The position numbers were made by a program, and so were the translations under genes. The notes under the pieces are model-generated. The model was given only the letters and a program-made list of their open reading frames with translations, was not told the origin of the DNA and made no database searches. Shown piece after piece: positions 40,887 through 49,266 of a stretch of DNA of 64,000 bases (the stretch's first letter is position 1; each line of letters starts with the position of its first letter). The stretch is from Halobacillus litoralis (GTDB lineage: Bacteria > Bacillota > Bacilli > Bacillales > Halobacillaceae): positions 1 to 64,000 of the forward strand of contig NZ_WMEW01000011.1 in NCBI RefSeq assembly GCF_009856355.1. Reading direction: 5' to 3'.

Positions 40887-42032
40887 ATGGCAAAACGAAT
40901 GGAAATACCCAGGATATCAATCATTGGTTTACTGGCTTTATCTATTATATTTGGTTGGTTCAGGTATGGCTACGGCTTATTGTTCACTGAATTCAGGAGT
41001 TCCTTCGATCTATCGGCATCGCTGCTCGGAGTGATTTCCAGCCTGACGTTTATTACGTTTTTGGCCGGGGCGCTTATGGTGATTCTTCTTGTATCTAAAT
41101 TCGGAGCCCGGCCGATGATTCTGGGAGGGATCTTTGCGGCCTCCACGGGTCTTTTAACCGCAGCGCTTACAGACAGCTGGCTCATTTTTGCGGCTTCCTG
41201 TCTGCTGGCCGGCTTCAGTCCTGGATTGACCTGGTCGTCCTTTTCGAAGAGTGTGACCCAGCACGTAGAAGAGAGGGTGCAGGAGCGGACACTGGCGATT
41301 ATCAGTACAGGATCTTCTGTCGGATTGATTTTTATATCCCTTTTATATTTACTCCTGGATGGGGACTGGCGGATCATCTGGGGCGGAGGTGCCGTGTTCG
41401 GTTATCTCATTCTTCTATGGGCCTGGCGTTCTGTCCCTGAAAAAAATGCGGAAACGATTGGGGCTCCGATTAAGATGGCGGACCTGCGTCCTATTTTTAC
41501 AAAAGAAGCCAATCCCTTTTATATCGCTTCCTTTCTCTTTGGCATAACCGAAGCAACCTACTGGACGTATGCGGCGGATTTCGTCCAGGAAAACTTCTCG
41601 ATCACGAATGCCAATGCCGTCTTCTTTTTGATTACAGGTATCGCCGGTCTTGCCGGTTTATGTGCCGGAGACATGATCAGCAGACTGGGAATGCGGATGA
41701 GCTTTATTGTGACCATCCTTGTTTATTCACTGAGTATTGCCGTCCTGTATCTATTCCAGGGATGGATTCTGGTATGCATTTCCGGTGCTTTGTTCGGAGC
41801 TTCCTTTATGCTGTATGCGGCTTACCTGCCGATATGGAGTGCGAAGGTCTTTCCGAATATACCAGCTCAAGGCTTCAGTATCTGTATTGTTATTTTGAAT
41901 GTCGGAGCGATTATCGGTCCGGCAGTTTTCGGCTGGATTCTGGCCTATTCCCCGTATGAGCTCATTTTTCTGCTGCTTGGAATCATCGGCTGCCTGAAAG
42001 TTTTTGCTCTTCCTGTCACAGAAAAAGCATAG
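40887..42032 (+). CDS. MFS transporter (YbfB/YjiJ type)
   Basis: 381 residues, about twelve helices: IFGWFRYGYGLLFTEFRSSF, LAGFSPGLTWSSFSKSV, GLLFISLL-type helix 6, FGITEATYWTYAADFVQ and LYAAYLPIWSAKVFP. The N-terminal FRYGYGLL pattern is that of the YbfB-type subgroup, whose substrates are unknown. ATG 40887 lacks a strong ribosome site (AAAGGATGG overlaps it). Confidence 0.82.
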   Translation: MAKRMEIPRISIIGLLALSIIFGWFRYGYGLLFTEFRSSFDLSASLLGVISSLTFITFLAGALMVILLVSKFGARPMILGGIFAASTGLLTAALTDSWLIFAASCLLAGFSPGLTWSSFSKSVTQHVEERVQERTLAIISTGSSVGLIFISLLYLLLDGDWRIIWGGGAVFGYLILLWAWRSVPEKNAETIGAPIKMADLRPIFTKEANPFYIASFLFGITEATYWTYAADFVQENFSITNANAVFFLITGIAGLAGLCAGDMISRLGMRMSFIVTILVYSLSIAVLYLFQGWILVCISGALFGASFMLYAAYLPIWSAKVFPNIPAQGFSICIVILNVGAIIGPAVFGWILAYSPYELIFLLLGIIGCLKVFALPVTEKA

Positions 42033-42084
42033 AAGAAGCCCGCCGGGGAGGAGGTTTTTCAGTCTGTAGAAAAAGTTGGTCCTA

Positions 42085-42251
42085 TCCAGTTAGAGTCGTC
42101 CGCATGTCGTGTTGAGCGGACACGTTCTGCTTATCGGCGGATGCCTGCCGCGGGCATGGCCTCCGCTGACTTGGTCAAGAAACCATTTGACCAAGTGGAT
42201 CTTCAGCTCGCGCTGTTCCCGCAGGTGTCACCACCGAACGCTCCTCGTGCC
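42085..42251 (-). repeat. Dispersed intergenic repeat, family 2 (copy b)
   Basis: Reverse complement of the element at 15613: CGGCACGAGGAGCGTTCGG, TGACACCTGCGGGAACAGC, GATCCACTTGGTCAA, TGACCAAGT and TGCCCGCGGCAGGCATCC. The flank to the left (ACGACATGCGGAC, TCTAACTGG, TTTTTCTACAG) also matches the copy at 51866, so the element extends further than the hairpin. Confidence 0.75.
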
Positions 42252-42325
42252 GGTGCCTGTGGAAAAACAGCTTTACGCTATCATAAAACGGAAAGGTGAG
42301 CATAGCTTCTTCGCCGTTTCAATAG

Positions 42326-42464
42326 AACAGTACAGGCTGCGTTACTGCCGCTTGCGTGGGAATGATCCTATCCATGACCAACTATGGATGCCTGCTCCTT
42401 TGGAGTCACTGGAAAAAGAGTTTCTCTTCAAGCTGGAAGCCCGCCTCCTGGGCGGGCTTTTTTT
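42326..42464 (+). ncRNA. Putative small RNA, copy B (with intrinsic terminator)
   Basis: AACAGTACAGGCTGCGTTAC, TTGCGTGGG, TATCCATGACCAA and CCTTTGGAG match copy A; it ends in AAGCCCGCC, TCCT, GGGCGGGCTT, T5 (42437-42464). Located in the gap after the MFS gene, whereas copy A lies just before it, so the MFS gene is bracketed by the two copies. Confidence 0.5.
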
Positions 42465-42548
42465 CGTGAAAAACGTACCTGGCCCCCGTACATAGACGGC
42501 CTTTTTCGTGATACAATTAAATTCCAGTTATTGGAGGGAGGAAGGGGC

Positions 42549-42635
42549 ATGGATTGGATCGATATCATAGGGTTGTCTGTCTTTACGGTCATTTTTCTAT
42601 CCATTTATAATTATCTGTTTGAGTCCGGGCAGTAA
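42549..42635 (+). CDS. 28-residue membrane peptide
   Basis: ATG 42549 is preceded by GGAGGGAGGAAGGGGC. Encodes MDWIDIIGLSVFTVIFLSIY then NYLFESGQ: a single membrane helix with an acidic N-terminus. The ribosome site and clean helix support it as a real small protein. Confidence 0.5.
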   Translation: MDWIDIIGLSVFTVIFLSIYNYLFESGQ

Positions 42636-42654
42636 CATGGATTTGTACATAGGA

Positions 42655-42687
42655 AAGGCTCCAGACCATCGGCCCGGAGCCTTCTTC
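42655..42687. terminator. Bidirectional intrinsic terminator
   Basis: AAGGCTCC and GGAGCCTT form a perfect stem; convergent ORFs on each side. Confidence 0.65.
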
Positions 42688-43572
42688 TTATGCTTCTGCT
42701 TTTATAAGCTCATAGTATTTGTATAACGCCTGTGTTCCGTTATTTTCACCACCGGCCTCTGCCAGCTGGTCATACAGCTGCTTGGCAAGCTTCAGACCTG
42801 GAACGGGAATGTCGAGTTTTTCTGCGGATTCAATGGCAATCTGCATATCCTTAATGAAGTGTTTGACGTAAAACCCGGGGTCGAAGTTACCGTCGATCAT
42901 ACGCGGGCCGAGGTTGGAAAGGGACCAGCTTCCGGCTGCTCCGAATTCGATGCTTTTCAAGACGGTTTTCGGGTCGAGACCGGCTTTTTCTGCATACAGG
43001 ATGGCTTCTGTTACACCCATCATCCCGGAAGCAATGGCAATCTGGTTGGACATTTTCGTGTGCTGACCGGCGCCGGCTTCTCCTTGAAGGACGATGTTTT
43101 CACCCATGGATTCAAACACGGGCTTTATTTCGTCAAAAGACTCCTGTCCGCCGCCGACCATAATCGTCAGCTTTCCGTTACGCGCCCCGACATCGCCGCC
43201 GGAAACAGGGGCATCAAAGGCGTGGATGTCTTTTTCCTTCGCCTTGTTGGCAATCGTTTTCGCCAAGTCAGGGGAAGAGGTCGTCATATCGATAACGGTT
43301 GAACCCGGACCGGCATTATGTAGAATCCCAGCTTCCCCGAAGTATACCTCTTCGACATCCTTGGGATAGCCGACAATGGTAATGATGATGTCAGATGCTG
43401 CTGCGAGGGAAGGAATGTCCTCATACCAGCGGGCACCGTCCTCGATAAGTTCGGCAGCTTTCTCTTTGGTGCGGGTGAAAAGCTGCAGCGGGTACCCGGC
43501 CTGCATTAGATTGCGGGCCATGCTTTTTCCCATTACTCCGGTACCGATAAATCCAATCGTCGGTTTGTTCAT
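42688..43572 (-). CDS. NAD(P)-dependent oxidoreductase, 3-hydroxyisobutyrate dehydrogenase family
   Basis: 294 residues, normal length. Rossmann motif GFIGTGVMGKSMARNL (7-22), substrate loop DAPVSGGDVGARNGKL (about 121-136) and the catalytic lysine in GAGQHTKMSNQIAIA. The family oxidises 3-hydroxyacids or reduces glyoxylate/succinic semialdehyde. Resembles Bacillus YkwC. The ATG at 43572 follows AAAGGGTGGTTATTC. Confidence 0.9.
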   Translation of the reverse strand: MNKPTIGFIGTGVMGKSMARNLMQAGYPLQLFTRTKEKAAELIEDGARWYEDIPSLAAASDIIITIVGYPKDVEEVYFGEAGILHNAGPGSTVIDMTTSSPDLAKTIANKAKEKDIHAFDAPVSGGDVGARNGKLTIMVGGGQESFDEIKPVFESMGENIVLQGEAGAGQHTKMSNQIAIASGMMGVTEAILYAEKAGLDPKTVLKSIEFGAAGSWSLSNLGPRMIDGNFDPGFYVKHFIKDMQIAIESAEKLDIPVPGLKLAKQLYDQLAEAGGENNGTQALYKYYELIKAEA

Positions 43573-43677
43573 GAATAACCACCCTTTCCAATAGATTTAC
43601 ATGTAGTATAACAATTCTGAAAACGAAGAGATAGGTAAAGGCTTGGAATATTTTCTAAAAAAGGAGGGGGAGAAACA

Positions 43678-43869
43678 ATGAAGAAAATATTCTTTATCAG
43701 TTCAGCGGCCATCATTATTTTGGCAGCGACGGCTTTTCTATTGATATACCAAAGTCATGCAGAAGTGATGAAGAAGACGAATGACTGCTATGATAACGGA
43801 GGCCTGCCTGAAATGGAGAAGTCCGGGATCGTGTTGGAGCATGTTGAGTGTCAGATGGAAAAGCAATAA
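43678..43869 (+). CDS. Small secreted or membrane-anchored protein
   Basis: ATG 43678 follows AAAGGAGGGGGAGAAACA. 63 residues: an N-terminal signal-like helix (KKIFFISSAAIIILAATAFLL) then a polar part with two cysteines (NDCYDNGGLPEME and HVECQME) that could form a disulfide outside the cell. Unknown function. Confidence 0.6.
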   Translation: MKKIFFISSAAIIILAATAFLLIYQSHAEVMKKTNDCYDNGGLPEMEKSGIVLEHVECQMEKQ

Positions 43870-43940
43870 ACGTCAAGCAGGAATTCCAGCAGGGGAACGG
43901 GAAGTTAAATAAGGTAGACCATTATGAATGGAGGCTGACC

Positions 43941-44444
43941 ATGAACTCTAGTGTCAAAGGGAATAAGCTTGTCTTGGAACGTGTCTTTCAGGCGCCTGTG
44001 GAACTTGTTTTTCAAGCCTATTCGGAGCCGGATCGTTTGGAAAAATGGTGGGGACCGGAAGGCTGGGAAACGAAAGTGAAGACGTTCGAGTTTATGCCGA
44101 ACGGTGTCTGGCATTATGGAATGACGTGTGTAGATGAAGGCATGGGAGAGTTTTATGGGATGCAGTCATGGGGGCTGGGGATTTTCCAGTCGATTGAACC
44201 GATGAAAAGAATACAGTACAAAGATATGTTTTCAGACGCGGAAGGCATGGTGAATGAACAGCTTCCGATGATTGATATTGACCTGCGTTTTATTCCTGAG
44301 GGTAAGGAGACAAAGCTGGTTATTGAGAGTGAGTTTGAATCAGAAGCAGAGCTCCAGAAATTACTGGAGATGCAGGTCATTGACGGGATGACCTCCCAGT
44401 TCAACTGTCTGGATCAGTATTTGGCAAAAGTAAAGATGCATTAA
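43941..44444 (+). CDS. SRPBCC (AHSA1-like) domain protein
   Basis: The start is ATG 43941 (MNSSVKGNKLVLERVFQAPV) after ATGGAGGCTGACC; the frame above overlaps the previous gene. 167 residues with the START/AHSA1 pattern: RVFQAPVELVFQAYSEPDRL, KWWGPEGWETKVKTFEF and TKLVIESEFES. Small hydrophobic-ligand-binding fold; role unknown. Confidence 0.85.
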   Translation: MNSSVKGNKLVLERVFQAPVELVFQAYSEPDRLEKWWGPEGWETKVKTFEFMPNGVWHYGMTCVDEGMGEFYGMQSWGLGIFQSIEPMKRIQYKDMFSDAEGMVNEQLPMIDIDLRFIPEGKETKLVIESEFESEAELQKLLEMQVIDGMTSQFNCLDQYLAKVKMH

Positions 44445-44448
44445 TGAA

Positions 44449-44491
44449 AAAGCCTGGAGAAAAACGTGACGTTCTTCTCCAGGCTTTTTTT
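44449..44491. terminator. Bidirectional intrinsic terminator
   Basis: AAAGCCTGGAGAA and TTCTCCAGGCTTT are a perfect 13 bp stem, with T7. Confidence 0.85.
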
Positions 44492-44505
44492 CTGTTTATC
44501 GGCTA

Positions 44506-45348
44506 TTAAAATTCTTGGTAAACGGCTGGGTCCTGATTTTGGATCCGGCCATCCTCCTTGGTAAGGGCGGCAATGTCATTCATTTGGTTTTCACTCAGGG
44601 AGAAATCAAAGATGGACAGGTTTTCCTTCTGACGTACCGGGTTGGATGACTTTGGAATCGATACCGCACCGATCTGGTAATGCCAGCGTAAAATCACCTG
44701 GGATACCGTCCGGTTCTGGTCATCCGCGATTTTCTGGATCACATCATGATCGAGAATGTCCTGTACACGGGCGAGCGGACTCCACGATTCCGTTGCAATG
44801 TTGTGCTCTTCATGGAAACGCCGCTGCTCTTCCTGATTAAAGTAGGGGTGAAGTTCTATTTGATTGATGCTCGGCAGGACGCCGGTCTCATTTTTCAAAC
44901 GCTCCAAGTGTTCAGGAAGGAAATTACAGACACCGATCGAACGGATGAGTCCCCATTTCTTAGCATCGATCAAGGCCTGCCAGGCTTCGACGAACCGGTC
45001 TTCCTCCGGGTTCGGCCAGTGGATTAAGTATAAGTCATAGTAATCAAGACCTCCTCTATACAAGGATTCCTGAATGGCTGCCACCGCTTTATCATACTCG
45101 TGATAGCGCCCGGGCAGCTTGGATGTAAGGAGCAGTTCTTCTCTTGGAACAGCGCTGCGGCGAACCGCTTCGCCGATGGTTCCTTCATTTTCGTAGTTGT
45201 AGGCACTGTCGATCAATCGGTAGCCCGTGCGGATGGCACTTTCGACAGCCGCGGCCCCTTCATTCCCTTTCAGACCTGATGTTCCAAATCCCATGACAGG
45301 GAGACGGAGTCCGTCATTCAATACCATTTCCGGGATGGATGATTTCAT
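44506..45348 (-). CDS. Aldo/keto reductase
   Basis: 280 residues, NADPH-dependent. The catalytic tetrad is complete: Asp47 and Tyr52 (LIDSAYNYENE), Lys77 (LTSKLPG), His110 (LIHWPNP). The C-terminal cofactor loop is IPKSSNPVRQKENL. Similar to Bacillus YvgN-type methylglyoxal/glyoxal reductases. It contrasts with the second AKR at 49267, in which the tyrosine is lost. Confidence 0.92.
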   Translation of the reverse strand: MKSSIPEMVLNDGLRLPVMGFGTSGLKGNEGAAAVESAIRTGYRLIDSAYNYENEGTIGEAVRRSAVPREELLLTSKLPGRYHEYDKAVAAIQESLYRGGLDYYDLYLIHWPNPEEDRFVEAWQALIDAKKWGLIRSIGVCNFLPEHLERLKNETGVLPSINQIELHPYFNQEEQRRFHEEHNIATESWSPLARVQDILDHDVIQKIADDQNRTVSQVILRWHYQIGAVSIPKSSNPVRQKENLSIFDFSLSENQMNDIAALTKEDGRIQNQDPAVYQEF

Positions 45349-45565
45349 ACGTTTTCACTCCTTGAATAAATGATGGTTCTTCCTTTATCTACCACTTCTT
45401 TCATGTAATAAACTTCTTTTGTCAGATAATAAAAGATTTTGTATGAACAGCGGATGTCGAATAGACATGTTAAAATAGAAAAAAAGAAATCATCATAGAG
45501 ACCTCCCATTTTCATCTGGTTGGATCGACAGGCAGACTGCTGCCTGACTACAAGGAGGACGAAAC

Positions 45566-46327
45566 ATGATTGAAAGCATTACAGACGTGGATTACAAAGA
45601 AGTGATGGAGTATTCGCTCGATCCTTTGATCATTCACACCGATTATAAAATTATTTACATAAACCAGGCAGCAGAAAAGCTGTTTCAAACGACAAAAGAG
45701 GAAGTTGCGGGCAGCAGCCCTCTTGATATTTTCCAGGAAACGTCCAGAGGGGCAATTAGAAACCGGATTACTGCTGCTTATGAAAAACCGGCAGACGTGA
45801 TTGAAGAAACGGTCTACCGGACGGACGGGACGCAGGTCCCTGTCGAATTGTATTGTCATCCCGTCAGGATGGGAAAGCGTAAAGCCATTCAGTCCTATAT
45901 CCGCGATATCTCCGACAGGAAGGTCATGGAGGATAAACATCAGGCGGTGGTGAAGGAAATCAACGAATTATCAGCAACCATCGTGCCGATTTTGGAAGAC
46001 ACAGCTGTGCTTCCGTTGACCGGGAAGATCGACCAGGAAAAGGCCGGGCAGATTCTAGCGGTGATTCCTGAAAAAGTACAGAAGCAGCAGCTGAATCATT
46101 TGATCATTGATTTTTCCGGTATTTACACGTTCGACCACGTTGTGATTGACTCGTTGTTTAAAATCAACGGGGTGCTCTCACTTCTCGGCGTCAAAACGAT
46201 TCTTGCAGGACTGCGGCCGGAAATGGCCATGGAGGCCGCGCGCATGCAAATGGATTTATCGGAAATCCCGGCTGTCGCTGACGTGAAGGAAGCTCTTTCC
46301 TACCTTGGTGTCCATTCATCACGGTAG
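45566..46327 (+). CDS. PAS-STAS protein (RsbR/YtvA-like)
   Basis: ATG 45566 follows CAAGGAGGACGAAAC. 253 residues. PAS domain at about 10-120 (PLIIHTDYKIIYINQAAEKL, RAYIRDISDRK-type end), linker helix, then STAS at about 145-250 (PLTGKIDQEKAGQILAVIPE, IDFSGIYTFDHVVIDSLFKI, GVKTILAGLRPEMA). This order matches stressosome proteins such as RsbR paralogues and YtvA. The LOV cysteine motif GxNCRFLQ is absent, so it is not a flavin blue-light sensor of that type. Probably a stress-signalling co-antagonist; ligand unknown. Confidence 0.83.
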   Translation: MIESITDVDYKEVMEYSLDPLIIHTDYKIIYINQAAEKLFQTTKEEVAGSSPLDIFQETSRGAIRNRITAAYEKPADVIEETVYRTDGTQVPVELYCHPVRMGKRKAIQSYIRDISDRKVMEDKHQAVVKEINELSATIVPILEDTAVLPLTGKIDQEKAGQILAVIPEKVQKQQLNHLIIDFSGIYTFDHVVIDSLFKINGVLSLLGVKTILAGLRPEMAMEAARMQMDLSEIPAVADVKEALSYLGVHSSR

Positions 46328-46502
46328 AAAAAATTGTCGGAAAAAAGGACTCTGTATTTATGAGTCTTAACTTTTCTATCCTATCAGTCGTTTCATATTC
46401 GCTGTAGAAATTTCATTGGCACCTTGAGGCGTATGCCTTCGAGACAGAAGTTGAGGTAAACCTATATCCGTGTGTTTATGTATTCTTTACATTGTACAAG
46501 AA

Positions 46503-46547
46503 AAAAAGAGTGATTTTATTTTTATATCAAAGTCAAATCACTTTTTT
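46503..46547. terminator. Intrinsic terminator
   Basis: AAAAGAGTGATTT and AAATCACTTTTTT arms around a 17-base AT-rich loop. Confidence 0.6.
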
Positions 46548-46570
46548 AAGATGGGACACCGTTGATTCCA

Positions 46571-46698
46571 CGATGAGCGTTCGATGGTGACGCCTGCGGG
46601 AACAGCGCGAGCTGAAGATCCACTTGGTCAAATGATCTTCTTGACCAAGTTAGCTGAGGCCGTGCCCGCGGCAAGCATCCATCGAAAAGCGATTCGTG
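46571..46698 (+). repeat. Dispersed intergenic repeat, family 2 (copy c)
   Basis: GATGAGCGTTCGATGGTGACG, CCTGCGGGAACAGCGCGAG, CCACTTGGTCAAATGATC, TTGACCAAGTTAGCTGAGG and GTGCCCGCGGCAAGCATCC. The central part (CCACTTGGTCAA / TTGACCAAG) is a near-perfect hairpin. Confidence 0.75.
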
Positions 46699-46751
46699 AG
46701 AATCAACAACAACCTTTAACCACTTCTCTTGATTAGGAAGGAAATTTTCAG

Positions 46752-46781
46752 TAGCCTCATATTCATATGGGGCTTTTTTTC
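46752..46781 (+). terminator. Intrinsic terminator
   Basis: AGCCTCAT, ATTCAT, ATGGGGCT, T7. Confidence 0.6.
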
Positions 46782-46926
46782 TGTGAAGGCGAACGTCCTC
46801 TCAATGGTTTGTGGAGAGGTAAGATGAGACAATGGGCTCATGTTTGCCATTCTCAAAACGTATTGCTTTCGTTTGTTCCTTTGCTCTGCAATAATGACTA
46901 GCAGAGAAAAAGGAGGAGGAAAGACA

Positions 46927-48033
46927 ATGACAAAGAATGTTCCAACATCTGTCCAACCATTATTCGAAAAATTCAATAGTGATCAGCTAGAACTTGCAAA
47001 CCGGACCGTTATGGCCCCGATGACGCGTGGATTTTCCCCGGGTGGTGTACCGAATGAGGAAGTCGCTGCGTATTACCGCCGCCGTGCGGAAAACCATGTC
47101 GGTTTGATTGTCACAGAAGGTACAGGGATCGGTCATCCGGCCTCTGTGTCTGGAGAAAACATTCCTCTTTTCTACGGTGAAGAAGCGTTGAAAGGCTGGG
47201 AGAATGTCGTGAAAGAAGTGCATGAAGCGGGCGGTAAAATCGCGCCGCAGCTCTGGCATGTCGGCATGACCCGTAATGAAGGCGATCTTCCGAATCCGGA
47301 AGCCGCCGCTGTCGGTCCATCCGGTTTGAATCTGGATGGAGAAAAAGTCAACGAACCGTTGACAACAGAAGAAGTGGAAGATCTGGTAGAAGCGTACGCG
47401 TCAGCCGCCGGCCACGCAAAACGTATCGGATTTGATGCGATTGAGATTCACGGAGCCCACGGCTATTTGATTGACCAGTTCTTCTGGGAACAGACAAACA
47501 AACGGACCGACCGCTTCGGTGGAGATCTTGTAGGACGTACCCAGTTCGCTGTGGAAATCGTTGAAGCCTGCCGCCGTGAAGTCGGTCCTGATTTCCCGAT
47601 CATTTTCCGTTTCTCCCAGTGGAAGATGAACGATTTCCAAGCGAAACTTGTAGAAACTCCGGAAGAGCTGGAGCAGTTCCTGAATCCGCTTATCGAAGCC
47701 GGTGTGGATATTTTCCACTGCTCGACCCGCCGTTTCTGGGAGCCGGAATTTGAAGGCTCTGACTTGAACCTTGCTGGATGGACGAAGAAAATCACTGGCA
47801 AGCCGGTCATATCCGTTGGTTCTGTCGGTCTTGACGGTGTGTTCACATCCTTCTCCAGCACAGAAACATCAAGTCTTGATGGGTTGATGGAGAAACTGCA
47901 GAACGATGAATTCGACCTTGTCGCCATCGGTCGTTCTCTGCTTCATGACCCGGCATGGGTGAAGAAGGTGGAAGAAGGCCGTTCTGATGAACTGAAGCCA
48001 TTCGACAAAGAAGCTCTAGGTAAACTCTACTAA
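46927..48033 (+). CDS. NADH:flavin oxidoreductase, Old Yellow Enzyme family
   Basis: The start is ATG 46927 (MTKNVPTSVQPLFEKFNSDQ) after GGAGGAGGAAAGACA. 368 residues, FMN TIM barrel. Typical strings: LANRTVMAPMTRGFS, LIVTEGTGI, PQLWHVGM, GFDAIEIHGAHGYLIDQFF (His-His/Asn-type substrate site) and VAIGRSLLHDPAWVKK. Reduces activated C=C bonds or nitro compounds with NAD(P)H. Confidence 0.92.
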   Translation: MTKNVPTSVQPLFEKFNSDQLELANRTVMAPMTRGFSPGGVPNEEVAAYYRRRAENHVGLIVTEGTGIGHPASVSGENIPLFYGEEALKGWENVVKEVHEAGGKIAPQLWHVGMTRNEGDLPNPEAAAVGPSGLNLDGEKVNEPLTTEEVEDLVEAYASAAGHAKRIGFDAIEIHGAHGYLIDQFFWEQTNKRTDRFGGDLVGRTQFAVEIVEACRREVGPDFPIIFRFSQWKMNDFQAKLVETPEELEQFLNPLIEAGVDIFHCSTRRFWEPEFEGSDLNLAGWTKKITGKPVISVGSVGLDGVFTSFSSTETSSLDGLMEKLQNDEFDLVAIGRSLLHDPAWVKKVEEGRSDELKPFDKEALGKLY

Positions 48034-48043
48034 TATAGAAGAA

Positions 48044-48078
48044 AGGCAGGCACGGAACTTCCGTGCCTGCTTTTTTTG
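48044..48078 (+). terminator. Intrinsic terminator
   Basis: GCAGGCACGGA, ACT, TCCGTGCCTGC, T7: a perfect 11 bp stem. Confidence 0.8.
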
Positions 48079-48120
48079 ATTGTGTAAATAAGAATGAACA
48101 TCCAGTGGTACGGCTCCGAT

Positions 48121-48232
48121 GGCTGGTCACGTGCGGCTTATCGGTGGCGCAGGTACGGCCTCACCTGCCCGAGTGGACCTTTGGCTCGCGCTGTTTCCGC
48201 AGGCGTAACCCACGAACGCTCTTCGTGACTCC
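48121..48232 (-). repeat. Dispersed intergenic repeat, family 2 (copy d, divergent)
   Basis: Reverse complement of family 2: CACGAAGAGCGTTCGTGGG, ACGCCTGCGGAAACAGCGCG, AAGGTCCACTCGGGCAGG and CACCGATAAGCCGCACGTG. The central arms differ (GGGCAGG / CCTGCCC region) but remain self-complementary. Confidence 0.65.
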
Positions 48233-48422
48233 ATTGCATGAGAAGATCAAAGAAGAAGGATCCTTTATTTCATATAAGGTCCTGACTTTTTCTATTGCCG
48301 AAGGATTGGCTCATCATCATTGCTGCACCTTTGTCTTCAGTAGAGAGAAGGATAACGGAGGTTCAGGAGCGAATGATGTGTAGAGGAGTTTTCTATACTT
48401 TCTTTTTGAAGGAGGAAGATCA

Positions 48423-48905
48423 ATGGATGTGAAGACAGCAGATTTATGTGATGACTATTCGGACCAACTGCGCACAGCCTCCCCGGGATTAAAGAGCTAT
48501 GGAAAGAAGAAAAGCTTTCACGGACCCATATCGACCGTTCAGGTGAAGGACGATAATGTGCTTGTTAAAAAAGCGCTGGAAACTATACCGGCCGGAAATG
48601 TATTGGTCGTGGACGGCATGGGCTCGCAGAACTGCGCCCTTATGGGAGGAAATTTAGCCGCTGTCGCTGAGAAGAGGAAACTGGCGGGGATTATTATTCA
48701 CGGGTACATAAGAGATTCACTTGAAGTGGCAGGTACAGATGTCGGAGTGCTTGCGCTGGGTACTTTTCCACTGAAAAGTAAAAAGGAAGGAAAAGGGGAG
48801 GAGGGCATTCCGTTAACATTCGGGAACGTCGTGTGGCACCCGGGGGATTATGTGTACGTCGATGAAGATGGGGTCGTTCTTGCAGAAGGGAAGCTTCACG
48901 ATTGA
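48423..48905 (+). CDS. RraA-like family protein
   Basis: ATG 48423 follows GAAGGAGGAAGATCA. 160 residues matching the RraA/HMG-aldolase fold: [42 protein letters not shown] and [20 protein letters not shown]. Family members are either RNase E inhibitors (in proteobacteria) or 4-hydroxy-4-methyl-2-oxoglutarate/oxaloacetate lyases; with no RNase E in Bacillus, an aldolase-type or unknown role is more likely. Confidence 0.87.
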   Translation: MDVKTADLCDDYSDQLRTASPGLKSYGKKKSFHGPISTVQVKDDNVLVKKALETIPAGNVLVVDGMGSQNCALMGGNLAAVAEKRKLAGIIIHGYIRDSLEVAGTDVGVLALGTFPLKSKKEGKGEEGIPLTFGNVVWHPGDYVYVDEDGVVLAEGKLHD

Positions 48906-48973
48906 TTCATAGAATCTCCCATGTATAAAAAGCTATCATTCTGGCTATCCTTCTGATAGAAAGGGTGATGGTC

Positions 48974-49162
48974 ATGCATTATATGGAAAGAACGAATCAA
49001 GTGATGCTGGAGCTGATGTCTGGAGAACGGAAGTCTTTCGGGAACTTTTCCTACGAAGACGGCAGGTTTACGGATGGGAGAAGTCCTCTTCCGGAATGGG
49101 AAGTGCGTCAGTTTGTCCTCAACTATTTTCTGACCTTGGAAAACTTAAAAATCAACGCTTAA
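48974..49162 (+). CDS. Uncharacterised small protein
   Basis: GTG 48965 and ATG 48974 are both possible; AAAGGGTGATGG favours 48974. About 62 residues, soluble (MHYMERTNQVMLELMSGERK, PLPEWEVRQFVLNYFLTLEN). No family recognised. Confidence 0.5.
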   Translation: MHYMERTNQVMLELMSGERKSFGNFSYEDGRFTDGRSPLPEWEVRQFVLNYFLTLENLKINA

Positions 49163-49195
49163 AGCTTCTGATATGATCAGGAGTTTTTTGTTTTT
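49163..49195 (+). terminator. Intrinsic terminator
   Basis: CTTCTGAT, ATG-type loop, ATCAGGAG, T6GT5. Confidence 0.55.
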
Positions 49196-49266
49196 GTAAG
49201 AGTTTTCATGTTTGGAAATAAGAGAGAAGGGTTAATGGTTCCCATAAAAAGGAAGGGGGCTCACTG

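Noticed and set aside
45400..45565. Sigma-B promoter upstream of the PAS-STAS gene
   Set aside because: No GTTTAA-N12/15-GGGTAT pair was found.
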